DNA from: Terana coerulea
Lineage: Eukaryota; Basidiomycota; Agaricomycetes; Polyporales; Phanerochaetaceae
Length of the DNA stretch: 64,000 nt
Reading direction: 5' to 3'
NCBI GenBank assembly: GCA_024811115.1
Contig: JAKOGH010001116.1
Coordinates: 186,001-250,000 of the forward strand
A program made the position numbers and the translations under genes. Below, in pieces: positions 11,480-23,940 of this stretch (position 1 is its first letter; each line of letters starts with the position of its first letter). The notes below the pieces were generated by a model, which was not told where the DNA came from, made no database searches, and worked only from the letters and a program-made list of their open reading frames with translations.

Positions 11480-12348
11480 ATGGAGCCTTCAGAGCGTACA
11501 GCTATATGTCAGGACGACATGCCCGAACCTAACGCCGTCCCTACACCAGAGAAAACACAGGCGGAACACGAGGACTGCGGTGACGAAGGTACCCACCTCT
11601 GTTTAGCAGAGTTCTTTGCGAAGCAGCAAGACTCTCATATCTTCGTTTCTGCTGTTCTGTTTTGGTGAGTGGCCCATGACCTGTGCCGCTGATGAGATGA
11701 ATACACTTCTGATTGGATGGTACAGCCCGTTCTGGTCGTTGATACGGTCCCCTGCGTTGGCACAGAACTCCGTGAACAGAACAATCGGGCTGCTCGTGCT
11801 TATTTTGAACGCATGCTGTCTCGTCACCGCGAGCAGCCTTCGAATCCGAACGGCTGTGCTGCGCCGCAGAGGTCAAAGTGATCGATTGGCTCAAGTACGG
11901 TCTTTTTGAACATCCCCTGCGTTACTTCATCCTCAGTTCTATGCAGGACATCTCGGCCCTCCGCAGAGGCTCTGCATGGCGAGAGGAAGCCATCATGCTC
12001 TCTATGCCTTTCTACGCAATTTCAGGGTACGCCGCAACCCACTATTCTACGAATACGTCGATGTTCATTCAGATCATGCGTCGATATGTCCCACAGGGCT
12101 ATGCTTCTATTTTCCGTTCAACTCATGTTGTACATTTGGTGCCTGCCGGGCTCCTCGATGGAGGTTCTCTGGCCATGGGAGGGGATTTCACCTTCGCAGA
12201 GTTCCTGACGCTAGACGTTGTCTGGTGTTGCACAGCCATGGCTATCGGCCGCGTCATTAGGTTGAGTGGGAAGCTCGGTACTCTCGAGAATCCTCCTACG
12301 CTCCCCGTTCATGCTCACCAAGCAGTCGCACTTCCGGAGAAGCATTGA
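11480..12348 (+). CDS. Family B membrane protein, copy 3 (B3), one frame break
   Basis: Four exons match B1: 11480-11664, 11726-11894 (169 nt, same as B1), 11947-12026 and 12097-12348. Exon 1 is acidic (MEPSERTAICQDDMPEPN). Exon 2 has SLRIRTAVLRRRGQSDRLAQ in the place of the basic loop of B1 and B2. Exon 3 starts DISALRRGS and ends FYAISG, 15 nt longer than in the paralogues. Exon 4 begins AMLLFSVQLMLYIW. It hits a stop at 12208 unless one G is missing from GGGG at 12181-12184. With one more base the frame runs on through EFLTLDVVWCCTAMAIG to a stop at 12348, giving the terminal helix the family has. Start: ATG at 11480; an in-frame ATG at 11417 is possible. Confidence 0.6.
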
Positions 12349-14181
12349 ACAAATGGGAGCCATCAGCATATGCAATCCAGTGAAGAATTCAACCCCACTC
12401 CTCTTCCCCAATCTTGTTGATACTAGCCCTTTTTGGACATGATTCAGATTGGAATTATATGTTTACTGGAGTCTGTCGCACATATATGGTCGTTGGGAGA
12501 AGTGTATCCTATATTATTTTCATAGCTCACCAGAACCGTACGCTGCTTGCATTAATATTACAGCTGTTTCGGGTTATAATGAGAAGCGCCTTTTTTCTCG
12601 CGCGCGAGGACCTTCCCAAAAGGAATCTTCCGGCTCTTGCCTTCCGACTCGACCGTGCGCATCTCGGGAACAGTGCTGGTAGCGAGTGCCAAAATGCTGG
12701 TACAGTTCTCGGGCATATGTACGCATCATCCTTGTATAACCAGAACTGGCAAACGTCAATCTGACGCTCCTAGAATCGGAGTTGTGTACAAGTAGGGCAA
12801 AATGTGCAATTGACTGGATTTGCAGCGAGCACGAGATTCATGTGCAGGGAAAATTAAATTAAATACATAACACATGCCAATAGAAGTCATATTTGTAGTA
12901 TCAGCATGTTCCGAACAATATTGAAGGGACGATGCGTGCAGCAGGCTGCGGCAGGGAGTCGGAAGTTACCATTTTGGGAAGGTCCTCGCGCGCGAGAAAA
13001 AAAGGCGCTTCTCATTATAACCCGAAACAGCTGTAATGACATCCAGTACCACGATCCTACCGCTCTCAAGGGCTAGCAACAACTAGCCGCTCAGATCTCA
13101 GAGTTCAATTGTGCAAAGACAACCAGATTCATTCGACTTGATGAGTAATGATGATGTACATGCATATGGGCGGTGAATTCTGTCTACAAAGTTTAGAATT
13201 CTCCGGCTGCTGCATGAGACGCCCAAATGAAGCGAAAGCTTCTGTAAGGCTTCTCGGCAGGGGATAACAAGGAGTTTGTTGATAACAGCGAATCTTGGTT
13301 TGGTACAGCGTTCAACAACCGCCATTCAACGCAGGATACATCATGAAGCTTGAAGCTTGAAAAGCCACCGAAAGGTACTGTAAACCTCTTTCGTGACGCG
13401 AACCCATAACGCTAGGATTATCGCTGCCATTCTTGCCGTCACACTACACGGCGTGGATCCTCACAGCAAGCGGCGGTAAGTTTCACTCGCTCATGGACAC
13501 AGCCTTGCTGACCATCCACTCGGTCGGGAATTTCATGAATAATATTTGATTGTCTGCCACAAGGTGCTCCGGGCGTGGTTCGAACCGTTTGATGGCGCGA
13601 CCAAGTCGCGACTGGTCGGTTGCCTGAAGGGTGCCTGTGTCGGGTAGCGTCGGTATGTCGTCACAGTCGCCGACGGCGTCGTCATGATTAAATCATCCCG
13701 CTTGCAGCCCGCCTAAATACGCAACCAACGTTCCTAGCGTATCACGACCGGTGGTGCGGGATTGTCAAGCGACTCCCCACAGGAATGCACAGGCCCCGAA
13801 CGCGCCTGCAAGTCCCGCGCTGCGGGCACGGAGTAACGACAATTAAAAAATCCCACGCAGGCCGCTGTGGCGAGTTGAGACGCGCTTTGGACATGGAGAA
13901 ATGGACGGAGGGGCGTATTTTCTATTTTCTGTGCGCCGTGGGCTGTGGCCGGAGCGACGCCGGGTGACGCGCCGGCGTTGCCTTAAATGATGACCGCACG
14001 TGCCGGAAGAAGGCGTGGCTCTCGGACGCTCGCCATACGTAAAGCGCCGACGACTCCGACGGTCCCTCCGGCTCACAAAATACAGTCCGTTCCTCATTTT
14101 CTCCATGTCCACCACCTCCCTTCCCTGACCTGGTCCTCCCTCTCGCCACCACTCTCCACGCCCGCGAGCACTGCGCTCGCC
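12349..14181. other. Gene-poor stretch with inverted-repeat element
   Basis: 1.8 kb without a supported gene. It contains the 480 bp inverted-repeat element at 12557-13037 (listed separately) and, towards 14.2 kb, the presumed promoter of the next gene. Confidence 0.4.
12557..13037. repeat. 480 bp element with 65 bp near-perfect inverted arms
   Basis: The left arm (12557-12621) starts ATTACAGCTGTTTCGGGTTA and ends CTTCCCAAAA. The right arm (12972-13037) is its reverse complement with one extra base in an A/T run (7 versus 6). Each arm contains the self-complementary CTCGCGCGCGAG. Weaker inverted similarity continues inward for some 50 bp more. Outer flanks show no clear target-site duplication. 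The roughly 350 bp between the arms has no coding potential. It could be a MITE-like non-autonomous transposon, or an inverted duplication able to fold into a long hairpin if transcribed. Confidence 0.7.
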
Positions 14182-16374
14182 ATGGCCGCCGTCGACGAAC
14201 CCTTCTTGAGTGGGCGATCTACTCTCGCAGAGACCCCTGCAATCCCTGGTTTCGCCGAAAGGGAGAGAACGGCCTCTTCCGCCTTTACCACGGGACGACC
14301 CGCAGCCCAGCACCCCACCCAACAGACACGTTCGCCCCCCACCGACTTCTTCTGTCGCAGCTGGAAAGCGCAGAGCCGCCGCTACGCCCTTCCTCGCACC
14401 TTCTGTTGCTCTCGGAAGAGTAATGAAGACCCCCAATATTCTTACGCGTTTGCTGGCGGCTATGGATTGGGCTGCCTTTCATGCGCTTCTCAGCACTTCA
14501 ATGACGCACAGACGAACCTATGAGCAGTCAGAGTTGCGGGATGTAATCCTCTCGCGCTTTGTACCGGGGTACGCCCTATGTTTGGGGAACAGAGAGGCTG
14601 CGGAGTTACAGGTGGACATAACCATCCAGGATCTGGCGCATTTTTGTAAGTGCCACCTTAGTGTATGCGCCCTTTTGCTGAATTTGACACCTCAGACGCA
14701 TCGTATAACGTGCCGCTACACATATATCCTATGCACGCCTTGGCTATCTTGGGTTCGCCTCGGTACATGCCAGAGAGACCTCCAACAGACCCTTACTCCG
14801 TCAAGCTGGTCTCCTTGGCGCAAGCCCACTCTCGCTTCGTCCTTCTCCTGCAATCGCTCGTGCACAGCGGACACTCCTTCACGTCACATTTTGATTCGGA
14901 CGACTTTGCATTATGGCCCTCGAGTGGATCGAGTGAGCCCGTGCTGCCAGGGGTGCGCGAGCTTGTCTTCCCAAAACCCTTGTCGGCAGTCGATACCGAC
15001 GGCTCGGCCCGTGTAGCCCGCACAGACGTGCCTGTCCCTTCAGGTACCGCGGGTAGGCGCGCTAGCACCGGATCACATACACTGCAACACAAGGCCTCGT
15101 CTTCGCAGCGACCGTCGCTCGCCGTTCAGTCTCTGTCTGGCAAGATGGCTCGACGCAGCAGCCGACTGAGACCGGTCATGTCCGGTGTTCGGTGGCAGCG
15201 GACCTAAGGTGCCGCTTCCGCTACCGTCCACAACTCCGCCCGCATTGAATTACTATGTTGGACCGTGGCGTCGCACGCTCGTCACCCGTAAATCTGGGTA
15301 CTTGGGCGCACTCTCTGACGAGGAGGAAGACCTGCCAAGACCGCACTTTTATGAGCGTCGATCATCCTCTATGAATCGGTCGACAGAGTCATCGGTGGGG
15401 AGCACCAGCCCATCGTCAGGTCGCAGCCAGACACATACAGACTACACAACCGATGCGTCAAGTCTCAATCCCAAAGAAGCCACAAAACCAGGCTACCCGT
15501 TCCCCACGGCCGTGCGTTCAGCTAGTTCATCACCACACGATCTCAGCATGGCGACATCACGCTTCCGTGCTCCGATCCTACGCGTGTTCGTACCCTGCAT
15601 CCAGCTCGACGAAGTCGCCATAACGGCGTGCGAGGAACAACTGATGGATGCCGGTCTCTGGGACCACCTCTCGGCGGGCGACATCGTCTGCAACTTCGGC
15701 TTCGTACCACCTCCGGAATCGGACACGGCTTCGCAGTCGTCACGATCAGCTGCAAAGTCAGATCGCAGCAAGCATCGGCGCAGATGGCTTTTGTTTAACG
15801 GCTATTGCCTTGTGCATTACATCCCACCATCGCCGCCGCCTGTCGAAACCTCCCTGACGCTACCGTCGCCGTTCTACTTCTCCCACATCCTCCCGCCGTT
15901 CGCGGATCCGCGCTTCGTGCTCGCCCTGCCAGCGCTGCCCAACAACTTTGTTGGACCACGTCCATCGCGCGGACGCACACACTCCGATGGCCCGTACGCA
16001 CAATTGACCCTGTCGCACGTGCGTTCACGGGTTGCGAGCCCGCACAGCCCCGGGGCTACGCCGTCGTCAAGAGATACATTTGGCTGGCGCGGATCCCGTA
16101 CGTGGGGCCGAACTCGCGGACGGAGGCGGGCGACGCGCTCGGCGAGGGGTGGCAGGGCGAGTGGGTGCTTGAGGCCGAGGGCACGAAGGAGGGCCGGCAG
16201 AGCCTGCTGGACGCCGTACGCCCGGACGCGAGCGGTGCGACGCAGCGCGGGCTGTGGGACGTCGGGCGCGACAAGTCTGGCGGCGGGCGGATATGGATGC
16301 GGCTGGTAACTCCGAATATTGACCTGCGCGGGCTCGCGTCGACGAACGCTGACGGACACGACATCACGGACTGA
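14182..16374 (+). CDS. Unrecognised conserved protein, frame broken in several places
   Basis: Long coding region. One intron is clear at 14646-14695 (T|GTAAGT...CTCAG), joining ITIQDLAHF to YASYNVPLHIYPMHALAILG. The N-terminus is Pro-rich, then MKTPNILTRLLAAMDWAAFH. The middle is Ser-rich with acidic YLGALSDEEEDLP. A conserved-looking domain follows (ILRVFVPCIQLDEVAITACE, WLLFNGYCLVHYIPP), and the C-terminus has YAVVKRYIWLARIPYVGP and GRIWMRLVTPNIDLRG. The frame changes without a good intron near 14.2-14.26 kb and at 15184-15187, where one surplus G is enough. A further change at 15950-16044 needs a weak intron or a missing base. The family is not recognised. Start is tentatively the ATG at 14182. 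Confidence 0.5.
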
Positions 16375-16999
16375 ACTCTAGCCTGACTTACCCTACGTAT
16401 TGCTTTGGCGACGCCGCTCTTCTGTTTGCATAGCTTAGATCTTCACTGCTAGATCGACGTTCGGACTTACTACCTTACCTCCTCCTGGTTGCTTCATTCA
16501 CGCTCTCATCCATCCATTCCATCCGCACTCGCGCATCGACTGTTTCGATGTACTAATACCAACATGCACTCTACCGCGCCCATCGCCTCACGCTCTGCAT
16601 TGCACACCGCGTTCGTGTATCTATACCACAAACATCACACTAAAATGTCTTGATCCCTCCACGTATACATACGCCTGCCTCTGGTTCGTGACAGGATGAC
16701 TAACTCTACATTATGTGTGTGTTGTCCAGTATCTTCTCAGTGAATAGACATAGCTAATAATATCTCTTTTTGTTAGGAATGGTACCAGTTCATCTCTGTC
16801 GAAGAGCATGTGCTTAGTGAGCGTGCTCAGGCTTCCTGTGTGCAGATAATAAAGACAAAGATTGCCACCTGTGCATTATCGTTTACTCGATGATAGTCGG
16901 CTGTTTTTGACCAGGTTCGTCCTCAATTGTTGGCTCATGCCGTCTCAGGGAGGCTGTGGGGTTGTGGTACCGCCATTTTAGCAGTGGGATTACAGCCGG
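16375..16999. other. 3' UTR and intergenic, no gene seen
   Basis: Pyrimidine-rich sequence after the stop at 16374, with no supported coding sequence before the decayed protease-like gene. Confidence 0.35.
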
Positions 17000-17720
17000 A
17001 AACCATGCGCTGTTCTCCCGCCGACGACTTCAACGTCGGTCACGAAGGCTTTACCGAGGACTGGGGCGTGTTCGAGCTTGACAGCTCCAAGTTCCAGAGT
17101 GCATTCAAGGACAACTTCATCAACCTCGGTGTGTTTCGATTTATCTTACTCCAGGTTGTCTACCCTAACGATGACACTCAGGTGCGGAGATTGCCCCGGA
17201 CGTATTCACGACAAAAATGTTTGTTCAGGGTGTTTTTAATTGATTTCTTGTTATTCTCGTGAACTTTAGTTAGGCATTCTCGCGACGACGGCCAGACGAC
17301 CTTCAAGTACCCCGACGATCGTCTCCTTCCACTCCGCGACATTATCACGAAGAGTGTATGCGCGAGCCCGACATGCTCGATCGCGACAACGAAGCCTCGT
17401 GATCAAGAACGGGAACGCTACCGACGTCACCATCGGACGCGCGACGGGAATCTTCTCGCTTGTTCACGACGACGACACCGGCCGGGATTCGATGGTGGAG
17501 GCCATCCACAAGTATGGCCACAATTTCAGCGTGCTATCCGCCCCTGGTGACTCCCAGTCCATTATCGTCGATGGACTTGGTCATATCGGCGATCTTCTTA
17601 CCGGCCGTACTGGCAAGACGGGGACCTCGGACGTCGCCTATGCCACCCCTATGTGGTGGTTCTGGCCCCGCATCAAGCAGCGCTTACCTCACGCCCATCT
17701 CCACCCTATCGCCATGGCCC
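17000..17720 (+). pseudogene. Decayed trypsin-like (S1-fold) protein of the mushroom type
   Basis: Fragments in order: DDFNVGHEGFTEDWGVFELD, an intron at about 17129-17181, then APDVFTTKMFVQG, another intron, FKYPDDRLLPLRDI, MLDRDN, then VIKNGNATDVTIGRATGIFS and finally SAPGDSQSIIVDGLGHIGDL. These are the hallmarks of a large family of degenerate serine-protease-like proteins in Agaricomycetes, whose usual GDSGS is GDSQS here. The frame shifts by one base around 17391-17400 (GAAGCCTCGTG). The stretch before the GDS motif is shortened and scrambled, and no clear N-terminus is found. Most likely a pseudogene; a single assembly error would not explain all the losses. Confidence 0.6.
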
Positions 17721-18599
17721 AGGACTGCTTTACTACTTGGCATGACTGGCGGGGTTGTCAGACATGCTTGCGACCTTTATTATATGCTATATGTTCCCCG
17801 CCCACTCGTATGTTTCCATTAATCTGTCCCCAATTCGGTTTTACTCATCTATCCCCAGTGTCACTAGGCGATGCGCGGGGAACTCGCCTTATCCAAAATC
17901 AAGGGGGATGGGCTTGTCTCGATGGAGCCCAGGGAAGATGGAAACGGCCGAAGCAGCCGCCACCGTGTTGTGCGGTAAGCACTCACTAAGGCTTTTAACG
18001 ATTGACACCGAACTCTCTGAATCATTTCTGGTCGAAGAAATCTCAACATTACAGATATGGCTGGTAGGACTCCTACAGTAGCTGGAGTTGAGCGGAAGCA
18101 ATTCCCAGATGCTGATTCAATGGTATGCGGAGAACACAACGTAATTTGCAGCAGTTTTGAAGGACAGTTGACTGAGAACAAGAGCGTATGATAGGCAATT
18201 CCACCCTGCGCAGCAGAATAATCATCCCATACCGGACGCGCCTTGCGCCTCCATCACACGGAGATGCCCATCTGCCAAGCTACCTCCTCTGATTCACCTC
18301 CGCACGTCGCTGGTCGTGAACGAGATAGCGGCATTGGGCCAGCGCCCTCCGTCAACCGTGTGTCGATCTGCTCAAGACCTGTCTGAATATTAGAAATACC
18401 GACAGCTGTGGTACTCGTTCCCAAGCTGCATAATATAAATCTCTCCTTGGGTGGGGGATGCCCTGGTATTCCCCTTTGCTTCGTTCCGTTTTTTGTTCAC
18501 TCTTCGAACCTTTGCAGTCCTCGGTATGTTGCAGCCAATGCTCAGGAGGGTGAACTCGCTGACGTTTGGATACAGTTCGACACTCATTAGCATCCAACG
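17721..18599. other. Intergenic, no gene supported
   Basis: No coherent coding sequence; overlapping short frames on both strands only. It should include the promoter of the small secreted protein at 18600. Confidence 0.3.
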
Positions 18600-18848
18600 A
18601 TGCGCTTCGTAACCTTCGTTTTCACTTTGTTGTACATGTTCCTGGTCTCCATGACCTGTGCCAGTGCAGTGCCTCTCAAGGATACCACTGTCTACCCTAT
18701 TACCGCAGCCGTCAACCACGCTTCGCGTTTTGCTCCTGAGGAAGCATCCAGCTTCATGTCGGTCCTCGGGACCGCTGGATGCCAGAGGTTGCGGCTCCTT
18801 GGCGTTCGTACGCGAGCATGTGCACATCATATGGTGAGCTTATACTGA
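18600..18848 (+). CDS. Small secreted protein candidate
   Basis: An 82-residue reading frame beginning MRFVTFVFTLLYMFLVSMTC followed by ASAVP, a textbook signal peptide with a likely cleavage after ASA. The mature part has YPITAAVNHASRFAPEEA, a short basic section and two cysteines. A GTGAGC after the codons for CAHHM (about 18834) could be an intron donor, so the C-terminus may continue downstream. No family recognised. It could also be the remnant of a longer secreted protein. Confidence 0.4.
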   Translation: MRFVTFVFTLLYMFLVSMTCASAVPLKDTTVYPITAAVNHASRFAPEEASSFMSVLGTAGCQRLRLLGVRTRACAHHMVSLY

Positions 18849-19238
18849 GTATACTGCAGGATTTTATTCACGATGGTGTGGTCAGACCAACGCGCACTGA
18901 TGCCTCGAGCCCAAATCCTACCATACGTACTAAGTAGGGTCAACCTCAAAATTGCAGCACACAGTACCACCTCTTGGTTCTGCATGAGCATCTCCTTGAT
19001 TTTAATTATTGGAAAAACATCACAATCCCTCGAGCTTTCTGGACTTTATAATGCGCTGTATCTTCCCGATGTACACTCATTCACCCACATACTGTACGTC
19101 AGTGCACAAATAATTGATTCATAACGCCTGCCAATTCCGGCCATATGTCATAGTTGGTCACGGCGCCTGTCACGTCCGCCTCAGGGCTGTTGTCCATGTC
19201 ACGCAGGCCTGTTCCTCACTTCCACCACCACCCTCGCC
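18849..19238. other. Intergenic / promoter of IWS1
   Basis: 390 bp between the secreted-protein candidate and the Iws1 start; no gene seen. Confidence 0.3.
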
Positions 19239-20551
19239 ATGGCAGACGTGAGTCGGGTGTACTCCCAAGCCAGCTAGCAACCTTAACATACCTTTTGTAG
19301 AACAACGACGCTCTTGAGCGGGAGATTTTTGGCTCTGACTCGGAACTATCAGAAGATGAGTTTGAAGGTGCGCACTCGCGCCTATTGCAGCGCACGCTCC
19401 CAACTCATGCTCTGAGCTGCGGCAGCCCCGTCCGGCCGCGCAAAGGATCGCCCGCCGCGGAGTCCTCTGGCGAGTCGGGCGAGGACTATGTGCAGCAGAA
19501 GCGCGCCAGCAAGCCCCGGAGGACACGCAGGGGAAAGGGAGACGACAACGCGGAGCCGGGGAGCGCACAGAGGAAGCGCAAGCGCAAGCCCGCGCGGGAG
19601 GAGGTGGATATGAGCCAGCTGCCTCCGGACGAAGGTGCGTAGCTACGTTGGCTGAGCTCGTATCGCCATGCTTAGGTATAATCCAAATGTAGCTAGGAAG
19701 CTCAAGCTGGATATGCAGTTCGACGCCATCCTGAAGCCGAAGAAGGCGTCACGGCCAAAGAAGCGCAAGAACGACGACGACATATTGGATCGATTTGCAG
19801 ACGAGGAAGTCTCGCGCCTCCGCGAAAAGATGCTCTCTGCTGCCGATAACGACGCCCAGGCGAACAGGGAGAAACTGCCCGCTACTTCGAAGCTCCGGCT
19901 GCTCCCTGAAGTTATGAACGTCCTGCGAAGGTATGTACATACCTTTTAAGTTTGGCGTTGTATTACTCATCGCGCATCAGAGCTGCTCTTGTCCAATCTA
20001 TCATTGACAACAACTTGCTTGAAGGCGTCATGCGATGGCTGGAGCCCCTGCCAGATCGCTCGCTGCCCGCCCTGGACATACAGAAAGAGTTCTTCCCTAC
20101 ACTCAAGAAGATGGACTTCATTGACAAAGATGTTCTGAAAGACTCCAGGCTTGGCAGAGTCATTGTGTTCTACACCAAAAGCAAGAAGGTCACGCCGGAT
20201 GTTGCACGCATGGCGAACGAGCTCATCTCGATGTGGTCCCGGCCGATCATCAAGCGCAGCGCGTCGTACCGCGACCGTACCATTACCACCGTGGACGTCT
20301 CCGGGCGGGAGGGCGCGGGTGGTGAGCGCCTCAACGCTATCCTCGCGCGTGCGCGCGAGGGCGACAAGAACCGGGTGCGCAAGAACGCGGTGGCGATTCC
20401 CATCAGGGAACTAGGCAGCTACACCGTGGCGCCATCGCTGAACGCCGGTATCGTACGGGACAACAAGAGCGTCGACGTAGATATCGACCGACGGAAGCGA
20501 AATGCGGAGAGGCTGAGGCTGCTGACGAGGAAGGTCACGGCGAAATCATGA
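19239..20551 (+). CDS. IWS1: Transcription elongation factor Iws1/Spn1
   Basis: Iws1/Spn1 binds Spt6 and RNA polymerase II and acts in elongation and chromatin in the nucleus. Exon 1 is only ATGGCAGAC, followed by an intron and NNDALEREIFGSDSELSEDE, the acidic N-terminus typical of the family. A Lys/Arg-rich linker (RKRKRKPAREEVDMSQLPPD) precedes the conserved part. That part has LREKMLSAADNDAQANREKL, then the TFIIS N-terminal-like domain: LLPEVMNVLRR, SIIDNNLLEGVMRWLEPLPD, FPTLKKMDF, SRLGRVIVFYTKSKKVTPDV, ANELISMWSRPI. The C-terminal tail (GSYTVAPSLN) is also typical. Introns of about 50 bp are clean and the stop is TGA at 20551. It is tail-to-tail with the next gene, 126 bp away. Confidence 0.9.
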
Positions 20552-20677
20552 TTTGGTCGCTGGATTGCTTTGCTTGTATCGTATACACTCTGGTTTGTAC
20601 ATGTATTTTGTCTTTCTATTCTAATCCTCGTTGGGCTACAAGCCTGATACATAGGAGTCTCACACTACAGCTTGATA

Positions 20678-22044
20678 TCATATAAGCTTGGCAACATTCG
20701 TATTGACAAACTGCTGGACTTTGAAGCCTCCCTCCGGACTTTTGATAAAGCCAGCCTTCTCGAGAACACTGCACGCTATTCAGTGATGTGCAGCGATGGA
20801 ATGACGCAGCAGCCGTACCTCAGAGTCTCTTCAATCACCTCTGCCGACACCAAAGCACAGTCAGAAGGGTAACCTACTGTCTTCAGCCACGCCTATGTAC
20901 ACTGATCAGCAACATTTCCAGTTTTGGGATTACAGCTATACTCGCCTTGATATCCTCTTCAGGATAGCCGAACTTCTCTTTGATGAACTCGACATCATCT
21001 CTCTCCCGTTTCTCCTGCGAGTCAAACTCGCGCACGTAGCCCGAAAGCCGTGCAAGGAAGACCTGCAGCTGCTCGGTGGCGGCACGAACGGGGTGCGCGG
21101 CGATCATCCAGGACGGCCACGGCGTTGGGACCGACCCTATCTGATAGAATGCAGGTAGCAATCAATGGCCCTAACCCCGAGTGGTAAATATGGCAAGTTG
21201 CACAACTTACGAAGCGACATTCGCCCGCGTCGGCGTAGGGCTTTGTCGTGAACCATTCCCACATGAAGGCGCTGGTCGAGTCGTCGTTTACTGAGTCGAT
21301 GAGGCGGCGGACGTCGTTATTGACTGAAATATACGGCAGTGAGCTTCGGTAACAGATTGTTAGCTGGAGAAACTTTACCCTTGAACTCGAGCTTGTCCGT
21401 AGGCCATCCTTGCTGCAGAGCCATTACGTATGCCATCGTCTGACTCCCGCTTCATGCATAGTTAGCATACACTCAGGGAAAGCAGTAATGCTGCTCACCT
21501 ACCGGGTCTTGAAATTCCAATCGCCGTGTCCTTCAAATCCGAGATGGACTGATACTTGGAACCCTTGCCAGTAATCACGGCCCTGCGCTCACTTCGTAAA
21601 CATGCGCAGGGGGCTCGTATTCTGACCGCCGCTTACCAATTCAGTGGAGTATTCACATAGCTTCCAACGAGCTTATATGCCTCCGATCCTTTTGCAATGC
21701 CAGAGATGAGGGGATCGGTGAGAGCTCTGGGGAAAGCGCGCATAATGAGGTCTGGCTGTGTCCGCAGGGAGCGCGTGCACGTACATAGCGATGTCGATCT
21801 CGTCATTGGTCAAGCGCGAGATGAGCTGACCGGTGCCACCTATTCTGCAATTAGCTTTAGCTGAGCTTGTAAAGAGATGTCACCCACTCGGGCATTCCAC
21901 GAGCGTGAAGGTCTTGCCCGCGTCGTCTTCCGCATACTGCAGGAGAGGTGACGAGAAGTGTTCGCGAACTGTGGTAAGTGTTCAGAATCTTCCGTTGCCT
22001 TTGCATTACGTTGGACACTCACCATATCCAACTCTCAGAGACAT
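20678..22044 (-). CDS. Ca3427-type periplasmic-binding-protein-like protein
   Basis: Many short exons on the minus strand, starting MSLRVGYG (ATG at 22042-22044). It continues VREHFSSPLLQYAEDDAGKT, FTLVECPSGTGQLISRLTND, EIDIAIALTDPLISGIAKGS, YVNTPLNW, a Ser-Pro-type loop near DTAIGISRPGS, and FMWEWFTTKPYADAGE. The ends are KFGYPEEDIKA and GGFKVQQFVNTNVAKLI. This is the order and wording of the fungal PBP2 family named after Candida Ca3427, related in fold to bacterial substrate-binding and THI5/NMT1-like proteins. There is no signal peptide, so it is probably cytosolic; the ligand is unknown. One splice choice (ATAG|GTGGCACC near 21842) is inferred from frame. Confidence 0.75.
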
Positions 22045-22308
22045 AATTCTGTCTTGTTTGCAATCAGGACTTAGTCAGTAGAACGGTGTATGAGTGAAGG
22101 CAAAGTGAAGGCAGCTGAGCAAGCTTGACTAACTTACGAATCTCGGAGATGTGGGTTCAGTGATTTCATCCCGGTCAGATAAGATCGGGACATTCGCATC
22201 TAATCTTATCAGACGCGTCGCACTACATGCTGACCGCTGCCAGTGCCAGGGACAATGCTCAATGCTCAAATGAAATGATGCAGGTAGAATATGATACGAG
22301 GGGGAAAT

Positions 22309-23940
<1,632 letters not shown>

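Noticed and set aside
2460..12348. Family A or B as fungal pheromone receptors or Fun34/Ady2-type transporters
   Set aside because: Too few membrane spans for seven-pass receptors and none of the known signature motifs of those families is present.
13560..13600. Possible tRNA (GGTTCGAACC resembles an internal B box)
   Set aside because: The flanking bases cannot form a T-stem on either strand and no A box or acceptor stem lies at the right distance.
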